From NCBI RefSeq assembly GCF_002368335.1, contig NZ_AP018288.1, forward strand, positions 1,171,247-1,235,246: DNA of 64,000 nt. Reading direction: 5' to 3'. The stretch's first letter is position 1; every line of letters begins with the position of its first letter. The notes beneath the pieces were generated by a model, which did no database searches, was not told the DNA's origin, and saw nothing but the letters and a program-made list of their open reading frames with translations. The stretch comes from Nostoc sp. NIES-4103 (lineage in GTDB: Bacteria > Cyanobacteriota > Cyanobacteriia > Cyanobacteriales > Nostocaceae). Below are positions 8,497 through 16,644 of this stretch, in pieces. The translations under genes were made by a program, and so were the position numbers.

Positions 8497-9966
8497 CTAT
8501 GATCTTTTTAAATAGCGTCCAATAGGCGACCCTAAAACCTGTCCGTTGTTGTAGATCAGATTTCCGCGTAGAAAGGTACTTTTTACTCGTCCCGTTAACT
8601 CTACTCCTTCAAAGGGTGTATAACCTTGTTGTGACTCAGACTCAGCAGCGCGTACCACAAAACTTTCATTGGGGTCTACTAAAACTAAATCAGCATCATA
8701 ACCAATGGCAATGTCACCTTTTTCTAACAAGCCAAAGCGCCGTGATGGGTTCCAAGATAGCAATTTAGCCATGTGGTTGTAAGACATTCCCCGCTTACTA
8801 CCTTCACTAAATACACCAGAAAGTAAATATTCTGTACCACCAAAACCAGACTTCGCCAACCAAATATTATTCGGGTCTTTAGCACTTCTTTTTTGTTCAG
8901 CAGCACAGCAAGCATGGTCGCTAACTATCCAATCTACCTGATGGTTGAGTACTGCTTGCCATAAGTATTCTACATCAGTACGGGGACGAATAGGAGGGTT
9001 TACTTTTGCCCAAATTGTATTAGGTGTATCAACATCTAATAGCAAATGTCCAACAGTAACTTCCCGCCGAAAATTGATGTGAGGAAAAGCAGTTTGCATA
9101 GTCAAAGCTGCTTCCATAGCTTTACGTGAACTCAGGTGTAACAAATTGATATTTGCACAGTTAGTCTCATGGGCTAAATACGAAGCAATGCAAATTGCTA
9201 AGCCTTCGGAATGAGGAGGACGCGCTGCACTATAGGCGTGTAGTCCGCTAAGATTAGAATCATTTTCAACTATTTTAGTATAGGCGTTGAGAATTTCTGC
9301 AACTTCACAGTGTAAACTCAAGCTAATAGTATCTCGCGCTTCTGGATGTTCTTGGATTAAGCGAGTTAGACCGCGCATAATAAATTCAAAATGGGCAAAG
9401 TCGTAACGTTCCTCTTTATTAATCATCAAAAACAAGTTTTGCTGGTTTGACAAACCATGCAACCCATAACCGCCATAAAACATGAAGATTTTAAATGAAG
9501 ATACACCATATTCTTCAAACAGTAACGGTATTTCATCAATATGCTGACTAGCAATAGGTGCGATGTGATAGCTATAGTCAACATAAAAATTACCTGCGGA
9601 TAAGGCTAACACTTCTGGAAAAAAATTTTTATATGAGCCGCCTTTATTGAGATAATACTGCCCTGTGCGGATGTAATTTAGACTAGTTGTTACTCCTCCC
9701 ATGGCTGCTGCTTTGGTTTCAGTCACAGCATCTTTATCTAGAGGTTGATAGATACCGATGTGCATATGGGCATCCACCACTCCAGGAAAGCCTAACAAAT
9801 TTTTGCCATCAAATACCTCTTTACCTGTGTCTGGGCTAATATTAGAAGCAATCTGAGCAAATTTTCCATCTTTAATTCCTAAATCGAGTAGTTCAACACC
9901 ATCAGAATGAGGGCGAACTACCTGCACATTTTTGATAATTTTATCTAATAAGGAAGCTCCAGACAC
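8497..9966 (-). CDS. Dihydropyrimidinase/hydantoinase-type cyclic amidohydrolase
   Basis: Opens a cyclic amide ring with a binuclear metal centre. All expected ligands are visible (numbering from the GTG start): H67 and H69 in DAHMHIG, the carboxylated Lys K159 in SSFKIFMFYGG, H219 in SLHCE, H277 in LLHLSS and D350 in SDHACC. The barrel is followed by the C-terminal beta-sandwich (YDADLVLVDPN). I prefer the GTG at 9966, which has GAGG 6 nt upstream; the frame continues to an ATG at 10041, but those 25 residues resemble no family N-terminus. The natural substrate is unknown. No other pyrimidine-catabolism gene is visible, so pathway membership is not implied. Confidence 0.85.
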   Translation of the reverse strand: MSGASLLDKIIKNVQVVRPHSDGVELLDLGIKDGKFAQIASNISPDTGKEVFDGKNLLGFPGVVDAHMHIGIYQPLDKDAVTETKAAAMGGVTTSLNYIRTGQYYLNKGGSYKNFFPEVLALSAGNFYVDYSYHIAPIASQHIDEIPLLFEEYGVSSFKIFMFYGGYGLHGLSNQQNLFLMINKEERYDFAHFEFIMRGLTRLIQEHPEARDTISLSLHCEVAEILNAYTKIVENDSNLSGLHAYSAARPPHSEGLAICIASYLAHETNCANINLLHLSSRKAMEAALTMQTAFPHINFRREVTVGHLLLDVDTPNTIWAKVNPPIRPRTDVEYLWQAVLNHQVDWIVSDHACCAAEQKRSAKDPNNIWLAKSGFGGTEYLLSGVFSEGSKRGMSYNHMAKLLSWNPSRRFGLLEKGDIAIGYDADLVLVDPNESFVVRAAESESQQGYTPFEGVELTGRVKSTFLRGNLIYNNGQVLGSPIGRYLKRS

Positions 9967-10094
9967 AGTAGACCTCACACTAAAATGGATGAATACTCTG
10001 ATTGAGTCGGAATTCCAACATCGTACCGGAAGGCTGACCAAATGCCATCATTATGTAACGGTTTTTTATGAAATTATTTTCAGGAGAAAAGACA

Positions 10095-10889
10095 ATGGAA
10101 GCTTTTAATGAATATCATCTGAATCCAGAGGAATTTCCTTTTCTCAAAAGTTTTCAAGATAACTGGCAAGTGATTAGAGATGAATTTACAAACTTTATGC
10201 AGCAAGCATCTGATGAGGAGCTAAAATTCACTTACGAGATTTTGGGGCCTAAAAATAAAACTATTAAAACTAAGGGGAATTCAAAATACACTGCTTTTGG
10301 GATTTTATTTCAAGGTCTCTTTATTGAAGAATATATTCAACAGCATCAAATACGATATCCTGATTATGCTTCAAATGAAGCATCAAAAAAAGCGCTGGAG
10401 TTAAAAAAGAAATATTTTCCTCATTTGGCTAAGGTGATAGAAAAAGTCAACTTTAGCAATGATTATATTATCAGAAATGTGTATTTTGGCGTATTTCATC
10501 CAGGCTTAGATGTTAAGCTGCATGTCAACTATAACCCTCATATGAATCGTGGCTATTTAGGATTAATTGTCCCAGAGGGAGATATAGCTATGAAAATATG
10601 CCATGACAAGCTTTATTGGTATGAAGGAAAGTTCATGATTTTAGATCATAGCTATCCACACTGTCCGCATAATTACACCAATTATGACAGAGTTGTCTTG
10701 GTTATCGACTTTTTTAAACCGGATAAACCTAGAGAGGAAGTAATCCGATTTGAAAAAGAGCAAGTCACACAACGTATGCAAGATAATCCTTACAGCTTAG
10801 GTGTTTTTGGTAAGAACGATCAAGCTCAAGTAGAAGATTTTATTAAGTATGGTTTAGCTCATCAGTTAGAGTGGGACAAAGCTTTATAA
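10095..10889 (+). CDS. Aspartyl/asparaginyl beta-hydroxylase-like protein
   Basis: A 264-residue protein whose second half resembles the cupin-like Fe(II)/2-oxoglutarate Asp/Asn hydroxylases. It has LHVNYNPHMNRGYLGLIVPE (about 142-161), then YWYEGKFMILDHSYPH, PHNYTNYDRVVLVIDF. Candidate iron ligands are H143 and H192, with R152 and R199 at positions expected to hold the co-substrate. This family often has a two-His site rather than His-Asp-His. The start is set at the ATG at 10095 because CAGGAG lies 8 nt upstream; an ATG at 10068 is in frame. It is divergent from the amidohydrolase across a gap of about 130 nt, so the two may share a regulatory region. The substrate could be a protein or small molecule. 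Confidence 0.7.
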   Translation: MEAFNEYHLNPEEFPFLKSFQDNWQVIRDEFTNFMQQASDEELKFTYEILGPKNKTIKTKGNSKYTAFGILFQGLFIEEYIQQHQIRYPDYASNEASKKALELKKKYFPHLAKVIEKVNFSNDYIIRNVYFGVFHPGLDVKLHVNYNPHMNRGYLGLIVPEGDIAMKICHDKLYWYEGKFMILDHSYPHCPHNYTNYDRVVLVIDFFKPDKPREEVIRFEKEQVTQRMQDNPYSLGVFGKNDQAQVEDFIKYGLAHQLEWDKAL

Positions 10890-11338
10890 TTCGTAATTCG
10901 TAATTCGTAATTCGTAATATCAAATCCGGTTAATTAGTTATGATTCACAGTCGTTGCACTCCCAACCCCAAATCTTACCCATGAACGGGGCTACGGTGTA
11001 AACATAAGTCTTTACGTAGTTGATAAATCTGGTTTTTACCCCACCCTAACCCTCCCCTTTACAAGGGGAGGGAACTAGATTTTCCAATTTCCCCCCTTTC
11101 CAAGGGGGGATTAAGGGGGGTAATACGACTTGTGTGTACACGGTAAGTTCACGGAAAGGGGAAACAAAGCATAGCTTTGGTGGGGTGGGGTTTTGCGGGT
11201 TTATTAAGTAATAAGCAAAGGACATGATATTAGACCTCACCACAAAACTTACCGATGACGAAGCGGGGGACTGAAACCTCTAGAATTTTTTAAATTAATA
11301 TTCCCCGGCTGATATTCAATGTTTTCTGATGAATTAGT
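10888..11338. repeat. Intergenic repeats: TTCGTAA heptamers and a palindromic element
   Basis: Four TTCGTAA heptamers follow the stop (10888-10918). A palindromic element at about 11039-11190 has CCCCACC/GGTGGGG outer arms with inner palindromes CCTCCCCTT..AAGGGGAGG and CCCCCCTTT..AAGGGGGG. No gene is seen in this 449-nt gap. Confidence 0.75.
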
Positions 11339-11764
11339 CTAATTTTTTTTCAACCAATCTCCAATACCATAAGGGTCTTCTAGAGGTGCAGAGACATGTT
11401 CATGTCGTATTTGCCAATTACCTGATTCATTTTTTTGCAAAACAAATGTAGCACGAAATTTTTGTTGGTTAATTTTATCTTTTACAGCTACTGTTAATGT
11501 GACTATTCCTGCAACCCAAGCCACTTGTCCATATTCCTCAGTGAAGGGGCCTTCCACCCATTCAATTTTTTCTAACTTGAGTGCAGAATCACAAAAATCC
11601 TGCCAGCCTTTGGCAAGATTTGTATGGCCAATAGTAGAGTAGCGAGGCCCTTCGACAAAAACGTAGGTATCTTCTTTGGGAATATAAGTTTGACTGATTT
11701 TATCTACTTGTTTCCCTAAAATGGCGTGAAAAAAGTTATTTATTTGCTCTAGTGCTGTTGTCAT
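11339..11764 (-). CDS. SnoaL-like (NTF2-fold) protein
   Basis: A 141-residue single-domain protein with NTF2-like features: N-terminal helices (ALEQINNFFHAILGKQVDKIS), then beta strands with WVAGIVTLTV, FRATFVLQKNESGNWQIRHEHVS and the terminal PYGIGDW. The pattern FVLQK..GNWQIRHEHVS is typical of SnoaL/DUF4440-type domains. These act as small isomerases, cyclases or ligand binders. It is followed upstream at 8 nt by the 122-residue gene and then the methyltransferase, forming a likely three-gene minus-strand operon. A second SnoaL-like gene lies at 13666. Confidence 0.7.
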   Translation of the reverse strand: MTTALEQINNFFHAILGKQVDKISQTYIPKEDTYVFVEGPRYSTIGHTNLAKGWQDFCDSALKLEKIEWVEGPFTEEYGQVAWVAGIVTLTVAVKDKINQQKFRATFVLQKNESGNWQIRHEHVSAPLEDPYGIGDWLKKN

Positions 11765-11772
11765 AGTTATTT

Positions 11773-12141
11773 TTAAGTATTTCCGAGTTGTTCAGCTATC
11801 TCTTCTATATCTTGGTTTTTTTCCGGATATTCTAATGCTTCTAATTCCTGTTGAATAATCCGAAGTATACGAGAAATATATTCTGCGTGCCATCGCTGGC
11901 GTTCCTCAGCTACGGTTTTGTCTGGTTCGTAGGCATCGATTTCTGATTGACTGAGTATACCTTTATCTGCCAATAGACGCTCTATGGTATCTAGCCGTTC
12001 GCGTGTAACTGCGTGTTCCATAGCGATCGCCATAGTGATATTGAGTACTCGTTCAACAGCAGGATCTTCAAAAAAATAAGGACGTTTACCCTTACTCTTA
12101 TTGCTTGCTAAAAAGATGTCATTTATTTCTTGCATAATCAC
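11773..12141 (-). CDS. Conserved-looking helical protein, unknown function
   Basis: A 122-residue, highly charged, mostly helical protein with no signal peptide or membrane segment. It contains AMEHAVTRERLDTIERLLADKG and RWHAEYISRILRIIQQE. I do not recognise the family. It lies 8 nt upstream of the SnoaL-like gene and 20 nt downstream of the methyltransferase on the same strand, so it is probably cotranscribed and may be a small accessory subunit. Confidence 0.7.
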   Translation of the reverse strand: MIMQEINDIFLASNKSKGKRPYFFEDPAVERVLNITMAIAMEHAVTRERLDTIERLLADKGILSQSEIDAYEPDKTVAEERQRWHAEYISRILRIIQQELEALEYPEKNQDIEEIAEQLGNT

Positions 12142-12161
12142 TAGCTTTTAGTCAGGAAATA

Positions 12162-13352
12162 TTAATTTTTCCAAGCACCAAATACATTCCAAATAGGTGA
12201 ACGACCATAATCTTCTACTGCTTCATCAATTGTTTGTCCTTCTGGAATGTCATTTACTGCTTTAACACCTATCTGGATAAATTCATTATATTGAAAACCT
12301 GTTTGAAGCAAAATTTCTTTGACATCCATGTCATGCATTTTAGACCAAAATGGTTCGTTGTTATAATAAGCATCCCAATCACGGATAAATTGTTCATATA
12401 AATCCATTTCTTTAGTGTATTGTGGTTGTTCAATATGAAGAGTTAAACCACCAAACGCTAACATTCGATAAATTTCTGCCATAATTTTGTAAAGGGCTTT
12501 GGATGAAGTTTCATGCAAAAACATGGTGGTTTGTATCCAATCAAATGACTCATTGGCAAAACCAGTATTTGCTCCATCCAACTGCATAAAATTAACGTTT
12601 TTGATGCCAAGATCTTGAGCGCGAGCATGTCCATATCTCAACATAGGGGCCGCTACATCAATGGCAATCACTTCTGCATTAGGGTAGGCTTGCGCTATGG
12701 GTATGACATTGTGACCTAACCCACAACCTATATCAAGTATGCGTTTCGGCTGAAATTCTGGAAACTCGTTTTTTAGCCATTGGGCGATCGCTCTACCTCC
12801 GCCATCGTTCATTCTACCTAATAAACCTGCGGTTGTCACAAATAACCCAGAGTCATAATTGGCTGCGGCTGTTACATCTTCTTTGATGATTTCTGTATAG
12901 TAACTCCCTGGCATACAATGATGATCTACTGCTTGAATATAATGGGGAATTTCTAAGTCGGGATTGAGTTTGAGAGTATCTTTCCCCTGATTTAAAACCT
13001 GTGCTTTTTGTGCTAATTCATTGGCTTGACGTAATACCATTGAACGTCCTGCTTGTTGTCTCATTTCCATTGCACATCGGCGTAAGGCACTCCAAGTTTG
13101 ATAGTGTTGGTCTTGTTTCATAGCTTCATGCACTTCTTCGCGGTTTTGAAAGTCGCGTCCGTATTCATTCTGAAAATTTGGACGAACACGTTTTTCATAT
13201 GCAATCTTGTTACCAGGAGATATAACTGTTGCTAAATAACGATTCAAATTAGCGAGAAAATTATAACGAGCGATTTCGTCATGCTTTGCTTCTGGAAATA
13301 CTGCATGTTTTTTGACTCGATTCCAAGCGGGAGGTAGGTTTTTGTGACTCAT
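12162..13352 (-). CDS. Class I SAM-dependent methyltransferase with N-terminal extension
   Basis: The Rossmann methyltransferase core starts near residue 200: motif I ILDIGCGLGHNV (205-216), acidic post-I EVIAIDVAAPML and post-motif MLAFGGLTLHIEQP. About 200 residues precede it, mostly helical, with conserved-looking IPHYIQAVDHHCMPGSYYTE that may shape a substrate pocket. This two-part layout suggests a small-molecule rather than a protein or RNA methylase. First gene of the probable operon 12162-11773-11339. Confidence 0.8.
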   Translation of the reverse strand: MSHKNLPPAWNRVKKHAVFPEAKHDEIARYNFLANLNRYLATVISPGNKIAYEKRVRPNFQNEYGRDFQNREEVHEAMKQDQHYQTWSALRRCAMEMRQQAGRSMVLRQANELAQKAQVLNQGKDTLKLNPDLEIPHYIQAVDHHCMPGSYYTEIIKEDVTAAANYDSGLFVTTAGLLGRMNDGGGRAIAQWLKNEFPEFQPKRILDIGCGLGHNVIPIAQAYPNAEVIAIDVAAPMLRYGHARAQDLGIKNVNFMQLDGANTGFANESFDWIQTTMFLHETSSKALYKIMAEIYRMLAFGGLTLHIEQPQYTKEMDLYEQFIRDWDAYYNNEPFWSKMHDMDVKEILLQTGFQYNEFIQIGVKAVNDIPEGQTIDEAVEDYGRSPIWNVFGAWKN

Positions 13353-13665
13353 AGTCGTTTTTTATGAAGAATTTTGTGATGAGACTGTAATGATCGTTTT
13401 CTGTAATAAAATTTATTGTTAGCCTAATGAGCAAGAAGATATACCAGAAGCGTGCGATCGCCTCTTAAATCTAGTTTGATAACACATCCTGATTTCGGCA
13501 TCTTCCCAAAGATCAACATAATTACTAATTCGTAATTCGTAATTCGTAATTCGTAATTATGTTAAAGCTATCATAGAAGCCAATGTGTGGTAATGGCGGA
13601 ATTACGTGCCACAACATCCGCTAATACAGTAGCATTCATAGTTTAAATAATAGAAGGAGGTCAAT
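13353..13665. other. Divergent spacer with TTCGTAA repeat
   Basis: This 313-nt gap separates the methyltransferase operon from the second SnoaL gene. It holds four TTCGTAA heptamers (13524-13559), the same unit as at 10888. The rest is AT-rich; an AAGGAGG Shine-Dalgarno sits just before the gene at 13666. Confidence 0.6.
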
Positions 13666-14073
13666 ATGGCAGCAGGCTCAGAAAACACTTTAAAAGTTGC
13701 TCAGCAGGCCTTTGAATATTTTACAAAAGGTTTAGCCACTGGTGAATGGCAAGCATTTATAGATATACTCACCGAAGATTTTACCTTTTGGTTTCCAGTA
13801 GGAAAATTTCAGGGTTGGAATGTGGGAAAAGAACGAGCAAAAGAATTTTTCCAATATGTTTCTGCATCCTTTAAAGAAGGACTTAACCTGAATTTAAACA
13901 GCGTGACTAGCAATGAAACAACCGTTGTTTTTGAGTTTCATGATGAGGGAATTTTGTTCACACAGCCTTATAAAAATCGGGTAGCTGTTTCTTTTGATGT
14001 ATGTGAAAACAAAATTTGTGGCTATCGAGAATATTTTGGCAGTGATGGGAAATCGTCTTTGATGACTGAATAA
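13666..14073 (+). CDS. SnoaL-like (NTF2-fold) protein, second copy
   Basis: A 135-residue NTF2-fold protein: helices with AQQAFEYFTKGLATGEWQAFIDIL, then DFTFWFPVGKFQGWNVGKE and terminal strands with VVFEFHDEGILF and NRVAVSFDVCENKICGYREYFGSD. This matches ketosteroid-isomerase-like/SnoaL domains. An unusually strong AAGGAGG ribosome site lies 6 nt before the ATG. It is divergent from the methyltransferase operon; shared chemistry is inferred only from proximity and from the paired SnoaL domains. Confidence 0.75.
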   Translation: MAAGSENTLKVAQQAFEYFTKGLATGEWQAFIDILTEDFTFWFPVGKFQGWNVGKERAKEFFQYVSASFKEGLNLNLNSVTSNETTVVFEFHDEGILFTQPYKNRVAVSFDVCENKICGYREYFGSDGKSSLMTE

Positions 14074-14093
14074 CTGATGACTGATAAATGTTG

Positions 14094-14585
14094 TTAGTTA
14101 TTTTCAGAGTTAAATTCTTTGAGTTCTCTGCATTTTGCTTCTGCTGCTTGATATGCTGCTAAGTATTCTTGCCCACCCAACATCACATCGCCGTAATATT
14201 CATAAGGTGCATCACCATAGATTGGTAGCGGATCGTCTTCTGGATAATCTTCTTTGGATTCTTCTATGATTGCTTTGAGTTGCTTAACACTCAAAGTTTG
14301 TGCTGCAAAATACCAAAGTTCCTGATGAGTTTTACGCAAGTGTGGTAGTGTGGGATCGACAATGCGTACAACGGATTCTTCGCCGGAAACATCGCTTAAC
14401 TCAATCCAACTGTGTTCAATGGGTTGGTATGGTTTGCGTGCAACAGCTAAAAACCCCTGCACATACTTTGCTCCTTCAGTGGCTAATGCTGCTCTATAAG
14501 CATTTTCAAACGGCTGATTAGCCCTGCTTTTTATGCTTTCAGCAATTTTGAGAGAAAGCGTTTCATCCAATGCTTTGTTCATCAC
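14094..14585 (-). CDS. Conserved hypothetical protein
   Basis: A 163-residue soluble protein. The middle part, KYVQGFLAVARKPYQPIEHSW followed by VRIVDPTLPHL, resembles domains that carry a YVQG, HxW and DPT pattern and are of uncertain function. The second half is acidic (EDYPEDDPLPIYGDAPYEYYGD). It is convergent with the SnoaL gene, 20 nt from its stop. No reliable function. Confidence 0.6.
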   Translation of the reverse strand: MMNKALDETLSLKIAESIKSRANQPFENAYRAALATEGAKYVQGFLAVARKPYQPIEHSWIELSDVSGEESVVRIVDPTLPHLRKTHQELWYFAAQTLSVKQLKAIIEESKEDYPEDDPLPIYGDAPYEYYGDVMLGGQEYLAAYQAAEAKCRELKEFNSENN

Positions 14586-14613
14586 AGGGGAGATTAGAGC
14601 GCTAACTACAATA

Positions 14614-14745
14614 TGGTATCACTGTCAGTTGTCAGTGGTCATTTGTCATTTGTCATTTGTTATTCCCTCATCCCCCCATCTCCCTCATCTCCCTCATCTC
14701 CCCATCTCCTCATCTCCCTCATCTCCCCATCTCCTCATCTCCCTA
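14614..14745. repeat. STRRs (TCATTTG then CATCTCCC units)
   Basis: TCATTTG heptamers (14624-14660) are followed by about ten CATCTCC(C/T) units to about 14743. They fill most of the gap upstream of chlI. An open frame through here is only repeat translation. Confidence 0.9.
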
Positions 14746-14804
14746 GACCCCAACTGTGGCACAATAAAGAATTGTAATAAGAAAAATATTGTTAAGGTAA
14801 TTTA

Positions 14805-15929
14805 GTGACTCCAACTGCTCAATCCACGGCAAGTGCGCGTCGCGTGGTATTTCCTTTTACGGCAATTGTGGGCCAGGAAGAAATGAAACTGGCACTGCTG
14901 TTGAATGTGATTGATCCCAAAATCGGTGGTGTAATGATTATGGGCGATCGCGGCACCGGCAAAACCACAACTATCCGGGCGCTGGCGGATTTACTACCTG
15001 AAATCCCCGTGGTTGCTAATGATCCTTTCAACAGTGACCCCAGCGACCCCGATTTGATGAGCGATGAAGTCCGCCAAAAGTTAGAACAAGGGGCAGAAAT
15101 TCCTGTAAATCACACAAAAGTCCAAATGGTAGACCTGCCCCTAGGAGCCACAGAAGACCGAGTTTGTGGCACCATTGACATCGAGAAAGCTTTATCTGAA
15201 GGTGTCAAAGCTTTTGAACCAGGACTGCTGGCTAAGGCTAACCGGGGTATCCTCTACGTGGATGAGGTCAACTTGCTGGATGACCACTTGGTAGACGTGT
15301 TACTTGACTCGGCTGCCAGTGGATGGAACACTGTAGAACGGGAAGGTATTTCTATCCGTCACCCAGCCAGATTTGTGCTTGTCGGTTCTGGTAACCCGGA
15401 AGAAGGTGAATTGCGTCCTCAACTCTTAGACCGCTTTGGGATGCACGCAGAAATTCACACTGTCAAAGAACCAGCCTTACGGGTGCAAATCGTTGAACAA
15501 CGAGCAGAATTCGACCAAAACCCGCCGGAATTTCTAGCAAAATACCAATCTCAGCAACAAGCACTGCAACAGCAAGTTGTCAATGCCCAACAGTTGTTGA
15601 AGGAAGTAAAAATTGACTATGACCTGCGGGTGAAAATTTCTGAAGTCTGTTCGGAACTCGATGTAGATGGGTTGCGGGGTGATATTGTGACCAACCGCGC
15701 CGCCAAAGCATTAGCAGCATTTGAAGGGCGTACCGAAGTCACAGTTGATGATATCCGCCGTGTAATTACTTTATGTCTGCGTCACAGACTGCGGAAAGAC
15801 CCCCTAGAATCAATTGATTCCGGCTACAAAGTAGAAAAAGCTTTTGCCCGAATCTTTGGTGTCGAACTACCTGATGATAATGCAGCACAAAAGAACGGTG
15901 TAGGTCAAAAGTTAGGAGTTAGGAGTTAG
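14805..15929 (+). CDS. chlI: Magnesium chelatase ATPase subunit I
   Basis: AAA+ motor subunit that, with ChlD, drives Mg insertion into protoporphyrin IX by ChlH at the start of chlorophyll synthesis. Visible are Walker A GDRGTGKTT (47-55), the ChlI-specific LPLGATEDRVCGTIDIEKAL, Walker B GILYVDEVNLLDDHL and the sensor/arginine-finger region SGNPEEGELRPQLLDRFG. The start is GTG at 14805 with AAGG upstream. The C-terminal ten or so residues (KLGVRS) are read from the first GTTAGGA repeats, which also supply the TAG stop. chlD is not nearby; chlH is at 32238. Confidence 0.96.
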   Translation: MTPTAQSTASARRVVFPFTAIVGQEEMKLALLLNVIDPKIGGVMIMGDRGTGKTTTIRALADLLPEIPVVANDPFNSDPSDPDLMSDEVRQKLEQGAEIPVNHTKVQMVDLPLGATEDRVCGTIDIEKALSEGVKAFEPGLLAKANRGILYVDEVNLLDDHLVDVLLDSAASGWNTVEREGISIRHPARFVLVGSGNPEEGELRPQLLDRFGMHAEIHTVKEPALRVQIVEQRAEFDQNPPEFLAKYQSQQQALQQQVVNAQQLLKEVKIDYDLRVKISEVCSELDVDGLRGDIVTNRAAKALAAFEGRTEVTVDDIRRVITLCLRHRLRKDPLESIDSGYKVEKAFARIFGVELPDDNAAQKNGVGQKLGVRS

Positions 15930-16093
15930 GAGTTGGGAGTTAGGAGTTGGGAGTGAGGAGTTGGGAGTTAGGAGTTAAGAGTTAGTTGTCAGTTGTCAGT
16001 TGTAAATAGTTTTATCTCCCTCATCCCCATCATCTCCCCCTGCTCCCCATCCCCCTGCTCCCCTGCTCCCCATCCCCCCTGCTCCCCTGCTCA
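15905..16093. repeat. STRRs at the 3' end of chlI
   Basis: GTTAGGA/GTTGGGA heptamers (15905-15985) begin inside the chlI reading frame, followed by TCAGTTG units and C-rich CCCCTGCT units (16015-16093). Confidence 0.9.
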
Positions 16094-16115
16094 AAAGCTC
16101 AGCACTCAACTAACT

Positions 16116-16415
16116 ATGAGATTTTGGAATTTTTGGTTAAACAGCTTTGTTTTAGCTAGCCAATACAATCCACCTAGGTTTGTAGAGTTATTGATGCTCA
16201 TGCTAGCCATTGCGATGTTAACAATTGCAACTATTTCACCAGGAGATAGACCTTATTTGGTACTAGGTTTAAGTCTTGTAGTTGGGGCATCGATTTCCAT
16301 CTTAGTACGAGAAGCGATCGCTCCCTCACCCCAGACGCGAGTCACGCAACTTACGGCATTATTATTGCTTTTTATTAGCTTTTATGGTTTTGCTGATTTA
16401 CTTCAAACTCTTTGA
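16116..16415 (+). CDS. Small conserved membrane protein
   Basis: A 99-residue protein with about three hydrophobic segments: LLMLMLAIAMLTIATI (about 26-41), LVLGLSLVVGASISILV (about 48-64) and ALLLLFISFYGFADLL near the C-terminus. It starts at ATG 16116 (MRFWNFWLNSF); the open frame extends 41 residues upstream, but those codons are C-rich repeat. I do not recognise a named family. It is co-directional with chlI, about 190 nt downstream. Confidence 0.65.
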   Translation: MRFWNFWLNSFVLASQYNPPRFVELLMLMLAIAMLTIATISPGDRPYLVLGLSLVVGASISILVREAIAPSPQTRVTQLTALLLLFISFYGFADLLQTL

Positions 16416-16484
16416 TTTTAAATGGGAATGGGTAATGGGTAATGGGGAATGGGTAGTGGGACAGATGTGATGACTAATAGTAGA

Positions 16485-16640
16485 ATCCAATTACCAATTC
16501 CCCTTCGGGTGACGCTCCTTCGTCGCTAACGCTACGAAGATCGCCAGTCGCTCATGGGGGACTCGGGGCCCCCACGACCGAAGGGAGTGGGGATTGGGGG
16601 AGAACCCCCAAGACCGCGCTGGCTCACCAATTACCAATTC
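16485..16640. repeat. GC-rich dispersed palindromic repeat
   Basis: A mosaic with CTTCGGGTGACGC, GTCGCTAACGCTACGAAG, and inverted GGGGGACTC..GGGGCCCCC and TTGGGGGAGAACCCCCAA. It resembles GC-rich dispersed repeats seen again at 49990-50130 and 53495-53578 in this window. Confidence 0.5.
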
Positions 16641-16644
16641 CCAA

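Noticed and set aside
14533..14805. 90-codon frame ahead of chlI
   Set aside because: Mostly TCATTTG/CATCTCC repeat translation.
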